A stretch of DNA of 64,000 bases from Streptomyces ardesiacus (GCF_003112575.1 NZ_BEWC01000008.1:496001-560000), one strand, 5' to 3'; shown: positions 41,376 to 51,260, counted from the first letter of the stretch. The notes: a model not told the origin generated them from the letters alone. Numbers and translations: made by a program.

Positions 41376-42875
41376 ATGACGCCCGGACACGGCAGCACCG
41401 TCGACGGGGTGCTGCGGCGCAGCGCCCGACGCACTCCGGCCCGCCCGGCGGTGGAGTACCGCGACCGCACCTGGACGTACGAGGAGCTCGACACCGCGGT
41501 CTCCCGCGCGGCGAGCGTCCTGGTGGCCGAAGGGCTCGCCCCCGGCGACCGGGTCGCCGCCTACGGCCACAACTCCGACGCCTACCTCATCGCCTTCCTG
41601 GCCTGCGCCCGCGCGGGCCTGGTGCACGTCCCGGTCAACCAGAACCTCACCGGCGACGACCTCGCCCACCTCGTCGGCCAGTCCGGCAGCACCCTGGTCC
41701 TCGCCGACCCCGGCCTCGCCGCCCGGCTCCCCGCCGGGACCCGCACCCTGCCACTGCGCGACGCCGCCGGCTCGCTCCTGGCCCGCCTCGCCTCGGCACC
41801 CCTGTACGACGGACCCGAACCGGGCGCCGAGGACCTGGTGCAGCTCCTGTACACCTCCGGCACCACCGCCCTGCCCAAGGGCGCGATGATGACGCACCGG
41901 GCGCTGGTCCACGAGTACCTCAGCGCCATCACCGCCCTCGACCTGCGCGCCGGGGACCGTCCCGCCCACGCGCTCCCGCTCTACCACTCGGCGCAGACCC
42001 ACGTCTTCCTGCTGCCCTACCTCGCCGTCGGCGCGAGCAGCATCGTCCTGGACGCACCGGACGGCGACCGGCTCTTCGACCTGATCGAGGCGGGGCGCGT
42101 CGACAGCCTGTTCGCACCGCCCACCGTGTGGATCGGCCTCGCGAACCGCGCCGACTTCGCCACCCGCGACCTCGGCGGCCTGCGCAAGGCGTACTACGGC
42201 GCCTCGATCATGCCGGTGCCCGTCCTGGAGCGGCTGCGGGCCCGCCTTCCCCACCTGGCCTTCTACAACTGCTTCGGCCAGAGCGAGATCGGCCCCCTCG
42301 CCCTCGTCCTCGGCCCCGACGAGCACGAGGGCCGGATGGACTCCTGCGGCCGGCCCGTCCTGTTCGTCGACGCGCGCGTGGTCGACGAGGACGGCAAGGA
42401 CGTGCCCGACGGAACCCCCGGCGAAGTCGTCTACCGCTCCCCGCAGTTGTGCGAGGGCTACTGGGACAGGCCCGAGGAGACGCAGGCCGCCTTCCGGGAC
42501 GGCTGGTTCCGCTCCGGCGACCTCGCCGTACGGGACGCCGACGGCTACTACACGATCGTCGACCGGGTGAAGGACGTCATCAACTCCGGCGGCGTGCTGG
42601 TCGCCTCCCGGCAGGTCGAGGACGCCCTCTACACCCACGACGCCGTCGCCGAGGCGGCGGTCGTCGGGCTGCCCGACGACCGCTGGATCGAGGCCGTCAC
42701 GGCCGTCGTCGTCGCGCGCGGCGAGGTCACCGAGGAGGAGCTGATCGCCCACGCCCGCGAGAAGCTGCCCGCCTTCAAGGCACCCAAACAGGTGCGCTTC
42801 GTGGACGCCCTGCCGCGCAATGCCAGCGGCAAGATCCTCAAGCGGGAGCTGCGGGACCGCTTCGCCGGCTCCTGA
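41376..42875 (+). CDS. fadD: AMP-forming acyl-CoA synthetase
   Basis: 499 residues of the adenylate-forming family: A3 motif LLYTSGTTALPKGAMMTH, A5 YNCFGQSEIGPL, A7 GDLAVRDADGYYTIVDRVKD and the C-terminal catalytic lysine in NASGKILKREL. The full length of both subdomains is present. Acyl specificity cannot be read. Stand-alone ATG start at 41376. Activates a carboxylic acid to its CoA thioester. Confidence 0.94.
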   Translation: MTPGHGSTVDGVLRRSARRTPARPAVEYRDRTWTYEELDTAVSRAASVLVAEGLAPGDRVAAYGHNSDAYLIAFLACARAGLVHVPVNQNLTGDDLAHLVGQSGSTLVLADPGLAARLPAGTRTLPLRDAAGSLLARLASAPLYDGPEPGAEDLVQLLYTSGTTALPKGAMMTHRALVHEYLSAITALDLRAGDRPAHALPLYHSAQTHVFLLPYLAVGASSIVLDAPDGDRLFDLIEAGRVDSLFAPPTVWIGLANRADFATRDLGGLRKAYYGASIMPVPVLERLRARLPHLAFYNCFGQSEIGPLALVLGPDEHEGRMDSCGRPVLFVDARVVDEDGKDVPDGTPGEVVYRSPQLCEGYWDRPEETQAAFRDGWFRSGDLAVRDADGYYTIVDRVKDVINSGGVLVASRQVEDALYTHDAVAEAAVVGLPDDRWIEAVTAVVVARGEVTEEELIAHAREKLPAFKAPKQVRFVDALPRNASGKILKRELRDRFAGS

Positions 42876-42951
42876 GGCCGCGACGGCCTGTCGGCGGTGG
42901 GACCGGATCGCTAGGCTGGCCGCGGACGACGACACCGGGAGGAGCACGGAC

Positions 42952-43194
42952 GTGGCCGAGAGCACCACCCAACAGCGCCCGCTCAGGGGCTGGGACAAGC
43001 CGGAGCTGGATCTGAGCAACGCGCAGTGGCAGTCCAGCAGCCGGGGCCTGGGGGATGTCCAGATCGCCTTCGTCGAGGGATTCATCGCCATGCGCAACAG
43101 CGGCAGCCCGGAGAGCCCCTCGCTGATCTTCACCCCGGCCGAATGGGGCGCCTTCGTGTCGGGAGCGCGAGAAGGGGAGTTCGACCTCACCTAG
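42952..43194 (+). CDS. DUF397 protein
   Basis: 80 residues: QWQSSSRGLGDVQIAFVEGF then SPSLIFTPAEWGAFVSGARE, a DUF397 domain with an extended loop. GGAGGAG precedes GTG at 42952. DUF397 proteins usually accompany an XRE regulator with a DUF5753-like part (BldB-like regulators). No such partner is adjacent here, so this is an orphan copy. Confidence 0.85.
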   Translation: MAESTTQQRPLRGWDKPELDLSNAQWQSSSRGLGDVQIAFVEGFIAMRNSGSPESPSLIFTPAEWGAFVSGAREGEFDLT

Positions 43195-43231
43195 GGCGAC
43201 CGCGGGGTGCGCCGACCGGCCGAACCCGGGT

Positions 43232-43255
43232 GTTCCCTCCGCCTCCGGAGGGAAC
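43232..43255 (+). terminator. Stem-loop between the DUF397 and USP genes
   Basis: Arms GTTCCCTCCG (43232-43241) and CGGAGGGAAC (43246-43255) are exact inverted copies around CCTC. It lies 37 bp after the DUF397 stop and 24 bp before the USP start, so it may terminate the first gene or shape the leader of the second. Confidence 0.6.
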
Positions 43256-43279
43256 CCCGTACCCCGGAGGTGAGGACCC

Positions 43280-44182
43280 ATGAGCACCCTGCCGGTCATC
43301 GCGGCGGTCGACGGTTCGGAGGACGGGCTGCGCGCCCTGGACTGGGCGTTCGACGCCGCCCACCGGCGCGAGGCACCCCTGCGGGTGGTGCACGTGCGCC
43401 AGTACGCCGCCTGGGCGCAGACCGACGTCCTGGTCGCGGGCGAGCCGGACACCGCGGAGGACCCGGCGCTCGGCCAGGCCCGCGCGCACCTTCAGGGGCG
43501 GGCCTTCGCGGTGCCGACGGAGTACGTCGGCATGGAGGGCGTGCCGGGCGCCCTGCTGCCGGAACTGGGCGGCGACGCCCAACTGCTGGTGCTCGGCTCC
43601 CGGGGCCGGGGCGGCTTCACCGGCCTGCTGCTCGGCTCCAACGGCATGGCCGCCGCCCGCGACGCCGAGTGCCCCGTCGTCGTGGTGCCCCGCCCCGGCC
43701 GCGAGGTCCACGGGGAGGCACCGGAGGTACCCGGCCCCCGGGTGGTGGTCGGCCTGCACGTGGACAGCCCCGACGACGCCACCCTGTCCTTCGCCTTCAC
43801 CGAGGCAGAATCGCGCGGCGCCCGCCTCCAGGTGGTCGCCGCCTACCCGTGGCCGGTGCAGACCTGGGCCGCCGCCGGGCAGATCGTGCCCGAGGTGATC
43901 GACGAAGTGGCCCTGGAGAGCGAGACCCGGGCCCTGGCCGACGGCTTCCTCGCCCCCCACCGCGAGCGCCATCCCGGCGTGCGGGCCGAGCCGTACGTCG
44001 CGCCGGGCGACGCCGCCGGGCACCTGGTCGCCTCCTCCCAGGGCGCCGACCTGGTCGTCGTGGGCCGCCACCGCCGGCGCCTGCTCGCCCCCGCCCGCAT
44101 GATGGGTTCCGTCACCCACGCCGTCCTGCTGCACGCGGCGTCCCCGGTCGCGGTGGTCCCCCCGGCCCCGCCGCGGGAGTGA
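43280..44182 (+). CDS. Tandem universal stress protein
   Basis: 300 residues in two USP domains (about 3-140 and 152-300). Domain 1 keeps the ATP-binding pattern LGSRGRGGFTGLLLGSNGMA; domain 2 has VGRHRRRLLAPARMMGSVTH, a degenerate version. GAGGTGAGG precedes ATG. Related Streptomyces proteins respond to redox or dormancy signals. Confidence 0.93.
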   Translation: MSTLPVIAAVDGSEDGLRALDWAFDAAHRREAPLRVVHVRQYAAWAQTDVLVAGEPDTAEDPALGQARAHLQGRAFAVPTEYVGMEGVPGALLPELGGDAQLLVLGSRGRGGFTGLLLGSNGMAAARDAECPVVVVPRPGREVHGEAPEVPGPRVVVGLHVDSPDDATLSFAFTEAESRGARLQVVAAYPWPVQTWAAAGQIVPEVIDEVALESETRALADGFLAPHRERHPGVRAEPYVAPGDAAGHLVASSQGADLVVVGRHRRRLLAPARMMGSVTHAVLLHAASPVAVVPPAPPRE

Positions 44183-44276
44183 CCCGCCGCCGGCAGCGGT
44201 GCGGGGCCGGACCGGGCAGCCCGTACGGCGTCCGCCCGCACGCCGTTCACCCGGCCCGGCCACGTACCATGGCGGC

Positions 44277-44774
44277 ATGTCGTTCCTCCGCCGCCGCAGC
44301 GCCACGCCCGCCGGGCCCGACTTCGACGTACTGGCCATGGACCCGGGCGACTGGCCCGGGAATCTCGGCGCCGGCCTGCTGCCCGCGCCCGACGGCACGT
44401 GCCAGGGTGTCTTCCTGCGCTACGACCTGTTCGGCGGCCGCGGCCCCGCGATGATCATCGGCAACCTCCCGGACGGCTCCCCGGCCCGCGAGGTCCCCGA
44501 CGGGGAGATCCCCTTCGAGGTGGCCCAGCTCCTGCTCGCGCTGGAGAACGACGAGGAGGTCACCGTCGTCGGCGCCGAGGACGTCCCGGTGATGCAGGGC
44601 GACAACCTGCTCATCGTGCGCCGCCTCAAGCTCTCCGAGAGCCGCATCTCCTGCGTGCAGTTCGACCGCAGCGACGGCGTCCTGGTCACCATCGCCGCCT
44701 GGGACCGCCCCATCACCGACGACCTGTACGCCCTGCTGAAACCGCTCCCGGCGGAGCTTTTCCAGCAGGGCTGA
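44277..44774 (+). CDS. Conserved hypothetical protein
   Basis: 165 residues, soluble, with no recognised domain. VFLRYDLFGGRGPAMIIGNL and VQLLLALEND-like helices suggest an alpha/beta fold, and SCVQFDRSDGVLVTIAAWD is the most protein-like block. ATG at 44277 is chosen because the upstream extension is basic and unlike a protein. Convergent with the amidase gene (15-bp gap). Confidence 0.7.
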   Translation: MSFLRRRSATPAGPDFDVLAMDPGDWPGNLGAGLLPAPDGTCQGVFLRYDLFGGRGPAMIIGNLPDGSPAREVPDGEIPFEVAQLLLALENDEEVTVVGAEDVPVMQGDNLLIVRRLKLSESRISCVQFDRSDGVLVTIAAWDRPITDDLYALLKPLPAELFQQG

Positions 44775-44789
44775 GGCACCGGCCCGCCG

Positions 44790-46733
44790 CTAGCGGGCGG
44801 CCGAGACCGTGACGTCGGCGGCGCGGACGTACGCCACCCGGTGGCCGTACTGGATCTCGTAGTACTGGTCCTCGCCCCGCACCACCCGGTGGGACGCCCC
44901 GTCGAAGTCGACCGCGTAGTAGTACTCGCCGGGCACCTTCTCACCGACCACGTACTTCTGCCCCGCGGGCAGCGTGTACGGCAGCGGCGACACCGTCTGG
45001 GCGGGCACGTCCGCCGGGTAGGCGGCCTTCTCCGGGTAGGCGCGCCCGTAGACCGGGACGCTCGCGAGGCCCTTCTTCGGGGTGACCACCTGTCCCGACG
45101 CGGGCACCGCCACCGGGCTCTTCGCCGGGTTGCGGAACCAGGCCTTCTGGCCCAGGTACCAGATGGCCGTCCAGTCGCCCCAGCGGTCGGCCACCGCGTA
45201 CTGCTGGCCGGTGGAGACCCGGGAGGACAGGTCGTTTACCCCGGTCGTGGGCGTGGTGCCGAGGCCGATGTCCTTGATCAGCGGCGCGTCCGGGTCGTGG
45301 TCGGAGTACAGCCGCACCTCACTGGAACCGTGCGCCGCACAGGGCTCGCCGGCCGTCTCGCAGCCCGTGTACTCGGGACGGTTGGTGTCGTAGTCCGGGC
45401 GGATCGTCACCAGGGAGGACTTCTTGCCGGCCGTCGGCTCGACGGGGCGGCCGAGCAGCCGGAAGTAGTGCCGCCAGTCCCAGTACGGGCCCGGGTCGGT
45501 GTGCATGCCCGGGATCGTCGCCGTGGTGGTGCCGGGCACGTTGCCGTGGCCGAGGACGTGCTGCCGGTCCAGCGGGATGCCGTACTTCTTCGCCAGGTAC
45601 GTCACCAGCCGCGCCGACGACCGGTACATCGCCTCCGTGTACCAGGCGTCCGGATCGGTCAGGAAACCCTCGTGCTCCAGGCCGACCGAGGCGCTGTTGA
45701 CGTACCAGTTGCCCGCGTGCCAGGCCACGTCCTTCGCCTTCACGTGCTGGGCGATGTGGCCGTCGGTGGAGCGCAGCGTGTAGTTCCAGGACACGTAGGT
45801 GGGGTCCTGGACCATGTTGAGGACGCCGTTCCAGGTGCCCTCCGTGTCGTGGACGACGATGTACCGGATGCGCTGCGAGGCGGGCCGGTTCCCCAGGTCG
45901 TGGTTGCCGTAGTCGTCGCCGCCGAACTCCTCGTACGGCGCGGGGACCCATTCGCAGGACACCGTCCGGGGACACTCGGTCCCGGCGGCGGAGGGGGCCC
46001 GCAGACCCGCGCCGTCCAGTTGCGAGACCTCCGGTGCCACCCCGGGGCGGGCGGCCAGGGCGACCCGCTGGCCGGCGTCCGTGGTGCGCCGCTCGCCCGT
46101 GCGGATCACCTCGAAGACGTCGTTCGCGTACGCCGCCGCCGTCGCGGAGTCCTCCGCACCCGAGAAGCGGGCCACCGCCCCGTACCAGTCCGCCGGGTCC
46201 GCACTGAGCGGCTCGCCCAGTTCGCGCTGGGCGGCGGCGAGCAGCGCGGCACCGCCGGACACGTTCGCGGCCGGGTCGGTGCGCAGCGCCTGGGGGCTCA
46301 GCCCGGTCAGCTCGGCCGCCTTCGGCAGGGTGGTCAGCCGCTCGGGCAGGTCGGCGGAGGGCGCGGCGGCACGGTTCACCGGATGCAGCGGAGCGCGCGC
46401 GTCGTCACCGCGCGGGTCCTCGGAGCCCTCGCCGTGGTGGGAGCTGGACGCCCCGGCCAGCGCCGTGCGGGCGTCGGTGAGGTGCAGCGGGCCGTAGCCG
46501 GCGGTCACGCTCGGCGCGCCGCCGTGCGTGTCCCAGCGGGACTGGAGGTAGGAGACGCCGAGCAGGACGCTCTGCGGCACGTGGTACTCGGCCGCCGCGG
46601 CGGCGAACGCCCGCTGCAGCCGGTCCGGGGCGGGGGCCGCGTCCGGGGGCGCGGCGGCGGACGGTGCCGCGCCGAGGAGCGGCAGCAGCAGCGCCGCGGT
46701 GGCCAGGGCGGGCACGACGGGGGTTCCTCGCAA
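44790..46733 (-). CDS. Secreted N-acetylmuramoyl-L-alanine amidase (amidase_2/PGRP-type)
   Basis: 647 residues. The signal peptide ends near PSAAAPP. A lysozyme-like/SLT-related helical region covers about 40-230. The amidase_2 domain covers about 280-410, with zinc ligands in YIVVHDTEGTW, WHAGNWYVN and HVLGHGNVPGT. The C-terminal part carries SH3-like repeats (VTIRPDYDTNRPEYTG, then WGDWTAIWYLGQKAWF). TTG at 46733 follows GGAGG. Cleaves the amide between muramic acid and the stem peptide outside the cell. Confidence 0.92.
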   Translation of the reverse strand: MRGTPVVPALATAALLLPLLGAAPSAAAPPDAAPAPDRLQRAFAAAAAEYHVPQSVLLGVSYLQSRWDTHGGAPSVTAGYGPLHLTDARTALAGASSSHHGEGSEDPRGDDARAPLHPVNRAAAPSADLPERLTTLPKAAELTGLSPQALRTDPAANVSGGAALLAAAQRELGEPLSADPADWYGAVARFSGAEDSATAAAYANDVFEVIRTGERRTTDAGQRVALAARPGVAPEVSQLDGAGLRAPSAAGTECPRTVSCEWVPAPYEEFGGDDYGNHDLGNRPASQRIRYIVVHDTEGTWNGVLNMVQDPTYVSWNYTLRSTDGHIAQHVKAKDVAWHAGNWYVNSASVGLEHEGFLTDPDAWYTEAMYRSSARLVTYLAKKYGIPLDRQHVLGHGNVPGTTTATIPGMHTDPGPYWDWRHYFRLLGRPVEPTAGKKSSLVTIRPDYDTNRPEYTGCETAGEPCAAHGSSEVRLYSDHDPDAPLIKDIGLGTTPTTGVNDLSSRVSTGQQYAVADRWGDWTAIWYLGQKAWFRNPAKSPVAVPASGQVVTPKKGLASVPVYGRAYPEKAAYPADVPAQTVSPLPYTLPAGQKYVVGEKVPGEYYYAVDFDGASHRVVRGEDQYYEIQYGHRVAYVRAADVTVSAAR

Positions 46734-47020
46734 AACGGCCTCCAGTGACGGTCGGGCGTGGCGGGACGTGCGGGCCGGGCGTGGGTCAGTGGTACCCGGC
46801 GGTCCGACGATCCGTCAATCATGCCGTCGCGGCGGCGATTCCCCACGTCAACAGGGGGGGTGTGGCGAGTTTCCCGACGGCGGCCCACGGGCCTGCGCGG
46901 CGTCAGTGGCGCACACCAATGACTCGCGCGCGTCCCCCGGCCGGCCGGGAACGCGAAAACCGCGGTGCGCCCCGCCGAAGGGGGCACACCGCGGACCGTC
47001 GTCCTCCTCGCGTCCTGCCG

Positions 47021-48163
47021 TCAGCGCGTGCCGACCGCCGCGCGCACGGCCCGCCGGGCCATCTGGCAGTCGTCGTGCAGCCGGCGCAGCAGCAGCCGCT
47101 GGTCCTCGCCGGTCGGCGTGGCACCCGGATGCGCCGGTGCCGGAGCGGAGGGGACCGTGTCGTGCATCGAACGCTGCACGGCCGTCTCGTACGTACGGAT
47201 CTCCCTGGTCAGGACGAGCATCAGATTCACCAGGAACGCGTCGCGCGCCGCCGTGCCCGTCGCCTGGGCGATCTGGCTGATCTGACGGCGCGCCTCCGGG
47301 GCGTCGCCGAGAACGGCCCACAGCGTCGCCAGGTCGTAGCCCGGCAGGTACCAGCCCGCGTGCTCCCAGTCCACCAGCACCGGACCGGCCGGGGACATGA
47401 GGACGTTGGACAGCAGCGCGTCACCGTGACAGAACTGGCCCAGGCCCTGGCGCCCGCCCGCGTGGGCGATGCCGTGCAGCAGCTTCTGCAGGTCGCCGAG
47501 GTCCCGGTCGGTGAGCAGTCCCAGCTCGTGGTAGCGGGAGATCCGGGCCGCGTAGTCCAGGGGCGCGTCGAAGGTGCCGGCCGGCGGCCGCCAGGCGTTG
47601 AGCCGGCAGACCGCGCCGATCGCCGCCCTGATGTCCGCCCGGGGCGGTGCCTCCAGGGGATGCCGCTGCAGGGCCGCCACCCGCCCGGGCATCCGCTCGA
47701 TCACCAGCGTGCCGTTGTCCGGATCCGCCGCGATCAGCCTCGGCACCCGCACCGGGGGGCGATGCCGGACGAACGAGCGGTATGCCCCTATCTCGTGGCG
47801 GCTGCGCTCCGCCCACGCGGGGGAGTGGTCCACTAAGCACTTGGCCACGGCCGTGCTGCGACCGGTCGTACCGACCAGGAGCACGGACCGGCCGCTGCGC
47901 CGCAGTACCTGGACGGGGGAGAACTCCGGGCAGATCCGGTGCACGGCGGCGATCGCCGTGCGCAGTTGGACCCCCTGGGGGCCGGACAGGTCGATTCTTC
48001 CGCTGAGCGGCTGGGCGCCCGGCCCCGTGCCGAGCCGCGCCCTGCCGGCCCCGAGCACCGGGGCCGCCGGCCGTGCGGGGGCGAGGTAGGGGCCGCCGCC
48101 CGCCGCCGGACGGGGGTGCAGCGCGCGCTGCGGGGCGGACACGGAGGACGATGCTGCGTACAT
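47021..48163 (-). CDS. APH-family phosphotransferase/kinase
   Basis: 380 residues of the aminoglycoside-phosphotransferase fold. The catalytic loop FCHGDALLSNVLMSPAG and metal-binding DWEHAGWYLPGYDLA are intact, and a lysine in VAKCLVDH is the likely ATP contact. ATG at 48163 is chosen. Not necessarily an antibiotic-resistance gene: in Streptomyces many such kinases act on small metabolites. Divergent from the NsdA-like gene. Confidence 0.85.
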   Translation of the reverse strand: MYAASSSVSAPQRALHPRPAAGGGPYLAPARPAAPVLGAGRARLGTGPGAQPLSGRIDLSGPQGVQLRTAIAAVHRICPEFSPVQVLRRSGRSVLLVGTTGRSTAVAKCLVDHSPAWAERSRHEIGAYRSFVRHRPPVRVPRLIAADPDNGTLVIERMPGRVAALQRHPLEAPPRADIRAAIGAVCRLNAWRPPAGTFDAPLDYAARISRYHELGLLTDRDLGDLQKLLHGIAHAGGRQGLGQFCHGDALLSNVLMSPAGPVLVDWEHAGWYLPGYDLATLWAVLGDAPEARRQISQIAQATGTAARDAFLVNLMLVLTREIRTYETAVQRSMHDTVPSAPAPAHPGATPTGEDQRLLLRRLHDDCQMARRAVRAAVGTR

Positions 48164-48456
48164 GGGCGAGACAGATCCCTTCGTGTGCCTGCTGTGCCTG
48201 CCTGAAGAGCGGTGCCCGCCCGGTCCGTTCGGTGCCGGGGGCACGCCTTCCGAAAGCCTTCGCGCCGCCCGACCGGCCGCCTGGGGCCACCCTGGGGAGT
48301 ACCCCCGCGGCGACCGGGTCGGGGTGGCGCATTCCTACCTGACACCCGGCCCCCCGTGGCACACCATCTGGCGCACCCTGGCGAACGGTGGCGAATAGTC
48401 GCCCGGCAACCCGCACGGGGCTACTGTCAACTCAGCCGAGAACCTGGGGGCTTGAC

Positions 48457-49965
48457 GTGAGCAAAGAACCCAACACCCGTCTGTCGGACCTGTTCGGCCT
48501 GGCCGGCTGGTCCAAGGGCGAACTCGCGAGGCTGGTCAACCGGCAGGCGGCGGCCATGGGCCACCCCCAGCTGGCGACCGACACCTCGCGGGTGCGGCGT
48601 TGGATCGACATGGGAGAGATCCCGCGCGATCCGGTGCCGCGGGTGCTGGCGGTTCTGTTCACCGAGCGTCTCGGCCGTGTCGTGACCATCGAGGACCTCG
48701 GTCTGGTCCGGCACGGGCGTGCGGGGAAACGGCCACACGACGGGAGCGAACAGCATCCCGACGGAGTGCCGTGGGCGCCCGAGCGGACTGCGGCGGTCCT
48801 CACCGAATTCACGGGAATGGACCTCATGCTCAACCGACGCGGCTTGGTGGGCGCGGGCGCCGCGCTCGCCGCGGGCTCCGCACTCAGCAGCGCCATGCAC
48901 GACTGGCTGCACACCGACCCGGCCCTGGCGGCCGGCGCCCCCGACCTCCCTCAACCCCTGCACGCCGACCCCGCCGGGTTCGACCGCTACGAGGCCGCCC
49001 CCGTCGGGTCGCAGGAAGTGGAGGAACTGGAGCGCTCCGTCGAGGTCTTCCGCGCCTGGGACGCCGCCCGCGGCGGCGGACTCCAGCGCAAGGCCGTGGT
49101 GGGCCAGCTCAACGAGGTGGGCGGCATGCTCGCCTACCACCACCCACCCCATCTCCAGCGGCGCCTGTGGGGCGTCGCCGCCAACCTCGCCGTCCTCGCG
49201 GGCTGGATGTCGCACGACGTCGGCCTGGAACCGACGGCCCAGAAGTACTTCGTCATCGCCGCGCACGCCGCGCGCGAGGGCGGCGACCGGCCCCGGGCGG
49301 GCGAGGCGCTCTCCCGGGCGGCGCGCCAGATGGTGCACCTGGGCCGCCCCGACGAGGCCCTCGACCTCATGAAGCTCGCCCAGTCCGGCTCCGGCGACCA
49401 GGTCCTGCCGCGCACCAAGGCCATGCTGTACACCATCGAGGCCTGGGCACAGGCTTCGATGGGCAAGGGCCAGGCGATGCGCCGCACCCTGGGGCGGGCC
49501 GAGGACCTCTTCGTCTCCGACCAGGCGGACGTGCCGCCCCCGGACTGGATGCAGACGTTCAAGGAGGAGGACCTGTACGGCATGCAGGCCCTGGCCTACC
49601 GGACGCTCGCCGAGTTCGAGCCGTCGGCCGCCGCGCACGCCCAGCACTACGCGGACAAGGCCCTGGCCCTCAGGATCGACGGCCGGCAGCGGTCGAAGAT
49701 CTTCGACTACCTGTCGATGGCCTCCGCCTGCTTCATCGCCGACGACCCCGAGCAGGCGGACCGGTACGCCCGGCTGGCCCTGGTGTCGATGGGATCCAAC
49801 TCCTCCCAGCGGACCTGGGACCGGCTGCGCCAGATGTACCGGCTCACCGCCCAGTACGCCGGCTACCCGAAGATCCAGGAGCTGCGCGAGGAGATCAAGC
49901 AGGCGTTGCCCAAGGTCAAGTCCGCCAAGGGGAAGGGGCCGGAGGGCACCGTCGCGCCGGCCTAG
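48457..49965 (+). CDS. NsdA-like TPR regulator
   Basis: 502 residues. The N-terminal segment WSKGELARLVNRQAAAMGHP, then DTSRVRRWIDMGEIPRD, is the helical DNA-binding-like region of NsdA-type regulators, followed by a long TPR-like array at about 170-480. NsdA represses antibiotic production and sporulation in S. coelicolor. Because the family has several paralogues, the same role is not assured here. GTG at 48457 has GGGGG upstream. The 293-bp gap before it probably holds divergent promoters. Confidence 0.85.
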   Translation: MSKEPNTRLSDLFGLAGWSKGELARLVNRQAAAMGHPQLATDTSRVRRWIDMGEIPRDPVPRVLAVLFTERLGRVVTIEDLGLVRHGRAGKRPHDGSEQHPDGVPWAPERTAAVLTEFTGMDLMLNRRGLVGAGAALAAGSALSSAMHDWLHTDPALAAGAPDLPQPLHADPAGFDRYEAAPVGSQEVEELERSVEVFRAWDAARGGGLQRKAVVGQLNEVGGMLAYHHPPHLQRRLWGVAANLAVLAGWMSHDVGLEPTAQKYFVIAAHAAREGGDRPRAGEALSRAARQMVHLGRPDEALDLMKLAQSGSGDQVLPRTKAMLYTIEAWAQASMGKGQAMRRTLGRAEDLFVSDQADVPPPDWMQTFKEEDLYGMQALAYRTLAEFEPSAAAHAQHYADKALALRIDGRQRSKIFDYLSMASACFIADDPEQADRYARLALVSMGSNSSQRTWDRLRQMYRLTAQYAGYPKIQELREEIKQALPKVKSAKGKGPEGTVAPA

Positions 49966-51260
49966 GGCGTCACCCGGGCCACCAGCACGCAGGTGTCCCG
50001 GCGGTCCTGCGGTTCACCGAGTTCGCGCGTCACAAGCCGTACGGCGTCCTGTGCCGAGTCCGCCCCGGTCAGCCGGGGGGCCAGCGAGAGGAGGTGCTCC
50101 AGGGCCGCCCGGTCGAGTGTCCCGGTGTGCAGGAGCAGCAGGTCGCCCGCTTCGAGGCTCGCCTCGGCCTGCCCGGACGTTCCGCCCGGGCCGGTCAGTT
50201 CGTGGCCCGTCCCGCCGCGGAACAGCAGCGGGGCGGGGCACGAGGCGTGGGCCCAGGTGAGGGTGCGGGGGAGCGGCCGGTAGCCGCAGTACACCGCGGC
50301 GCGGACCGGCGGCAGGGCGGTGGACGCCAGCAACGGGCCGAGCCGGTCGCCGAGTTCCGCCGTCCGGACACCGGCCAGCGCCAGCCCGCGCAGGGCCCCG
50401 ACGAGCACCGCCGGGCCGTGCGCCTCCACGCCCGGGGCCTCGAAGGCGCCCACGGTCAGGAGGGTTTCGCCGTCCGCCGCGAGCGGACACGCGTCGTACC
50501 AGCCGCCGTAGCGCGAGGGCGGGCCCGGCGCGGGTGCGGACGGGAGGTGCGCGGCGGCCAGGTCGAGGCCCGGCCGCCCCTGGTCCGGGAAGCCCAGGAG
50601 CCCGTGCCAGGGCGGCGGCGGAGGACGCCGGAGGGAGTCGCGGGTCTCGCTCACCACCCGCTGACTGCGCCGCAGTTCGCTCACGTCCCGCAGCACCGCC
50701 CACATCGACGCGGTGGTGCCGTCGTCGTCGAGGACGGGCTCGCCCATCATGTGCACGGTGCGGACCGCCCCGTCGGGGTGCACGACGCGGAACTCGCCGT
50801 CGATGGGCCGCGCGTCGACGAGGCAGTCCGTGACCATCGCGGTCAGTTTCGGGCGGTCCTCGGTCAGGACCAGGGACGGGAGTTCGTCGAGGCTCAGCGG
50901 GACGGAGGCGGGGTCGCGGCCCAGGATCCGGAAGAGCTCCCCGGACCACTCGGCCTCGTCCGTCAGCAGGTTCCACTCCGCACTGCCGACCCGGCTGAGC
51001 AGGGAACCGGGGCGGGGCGCCGGCGCCGGGCCGTCCCGTAACTGGGCCAGGTGCGCGTCGAGGTCGGTGAGCTGGTGCAGCGCCAGGTCGTACAGCGCGC
51101 GCTGCCAGCGCCCCCTGGGGTCCGCCGCGTCCTCCTGGCTGTCCCGCCGCACCGCGTCCACGTCGCCCCGCAGCCGGCGTGCCTGCGTGATGAGCGCCTC
51201 GACCGAGCCGTGCCCCGGTGGCCGGGCGGCGGGATGGTCCGCGGAGAGAGGGGACGACAT
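49962..51260 (-). CDS. PAS protein with a degenerate SpoIIE/PP2C phosphatase domain
   Basis: 432 residues: a helical N-terminus, a PAS/PAC domain at about 88-205 (AEWNLLTDEAEWSGELFRIL, then EFRVVHPDGAVRTVHMMGE), and a PP2C-like domain at about 240-432. The expected GGDWYD and GDVxGHG metal sites read GGWYDACPLAADG and VGAFEAPG, so at least one metal-binding Asp and the Gly-His are lost. It is probably catalytically weak or inactive. It overlaps the NsdA-like gene by 4 bp at their 3' ends. Confidence 0.85.
   Translation of the reverse strand: MSSPLSADHPAARPPGHGSVEALITQARRLRGDVDAVRRDSQEDAADPRGRWQRALYDLALHQLTDLDAHLAQLRDGPAPAPRPGSLLSRVGSAEWNLLTDEAEWSGELFRILGRDPASVPLSLDELPSLVLTEDRPKLTAMVTDCLVDARPIDGEFRVVHPDGAVRTVHMMGEPVLDDDGTTASMWAVLRDVSELRRSQRVVSETRDSLRRPPPPPWHGLLGFPDQGRPGLDLAAAHLPSAPAPGPPSRYGGWYDACPLAADGETLLTVGAFEAPGVEAHGPAVLVGALRGLALAGVRTAELGDRLGPLLASTALPPVRAAVYCGYRPLPRTLTWAHASCPAPLLFRGGTGHELTGPGGTSGQAEASLEAGDLLLLHTGTLDRAALEHLLSLAPRLTGADSAQDAVRLVTRELGEPQDRRDTCVLVARVTP

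Noticed and set aside
40668..43190. An 840-codon - strand frame opposite the acyl-CoA ligase
   Set aside because: Antisense shadow with repetitive acidic/Gly composition; the ligase has all its motifs on the + strand.
46734..47020. A small gene between the amidase and the kinase-like gene
   Set aside because: Frames here are short, Arg/Pro-rich and lack ribosome sites or recognisable motifs.
47021..48163. A dedicated aminoglycoside resistance gene
   Set aside because: The APH fold is clear, but nothing in the sequence or neighbourhood indicates an aminoglycoside substrate.
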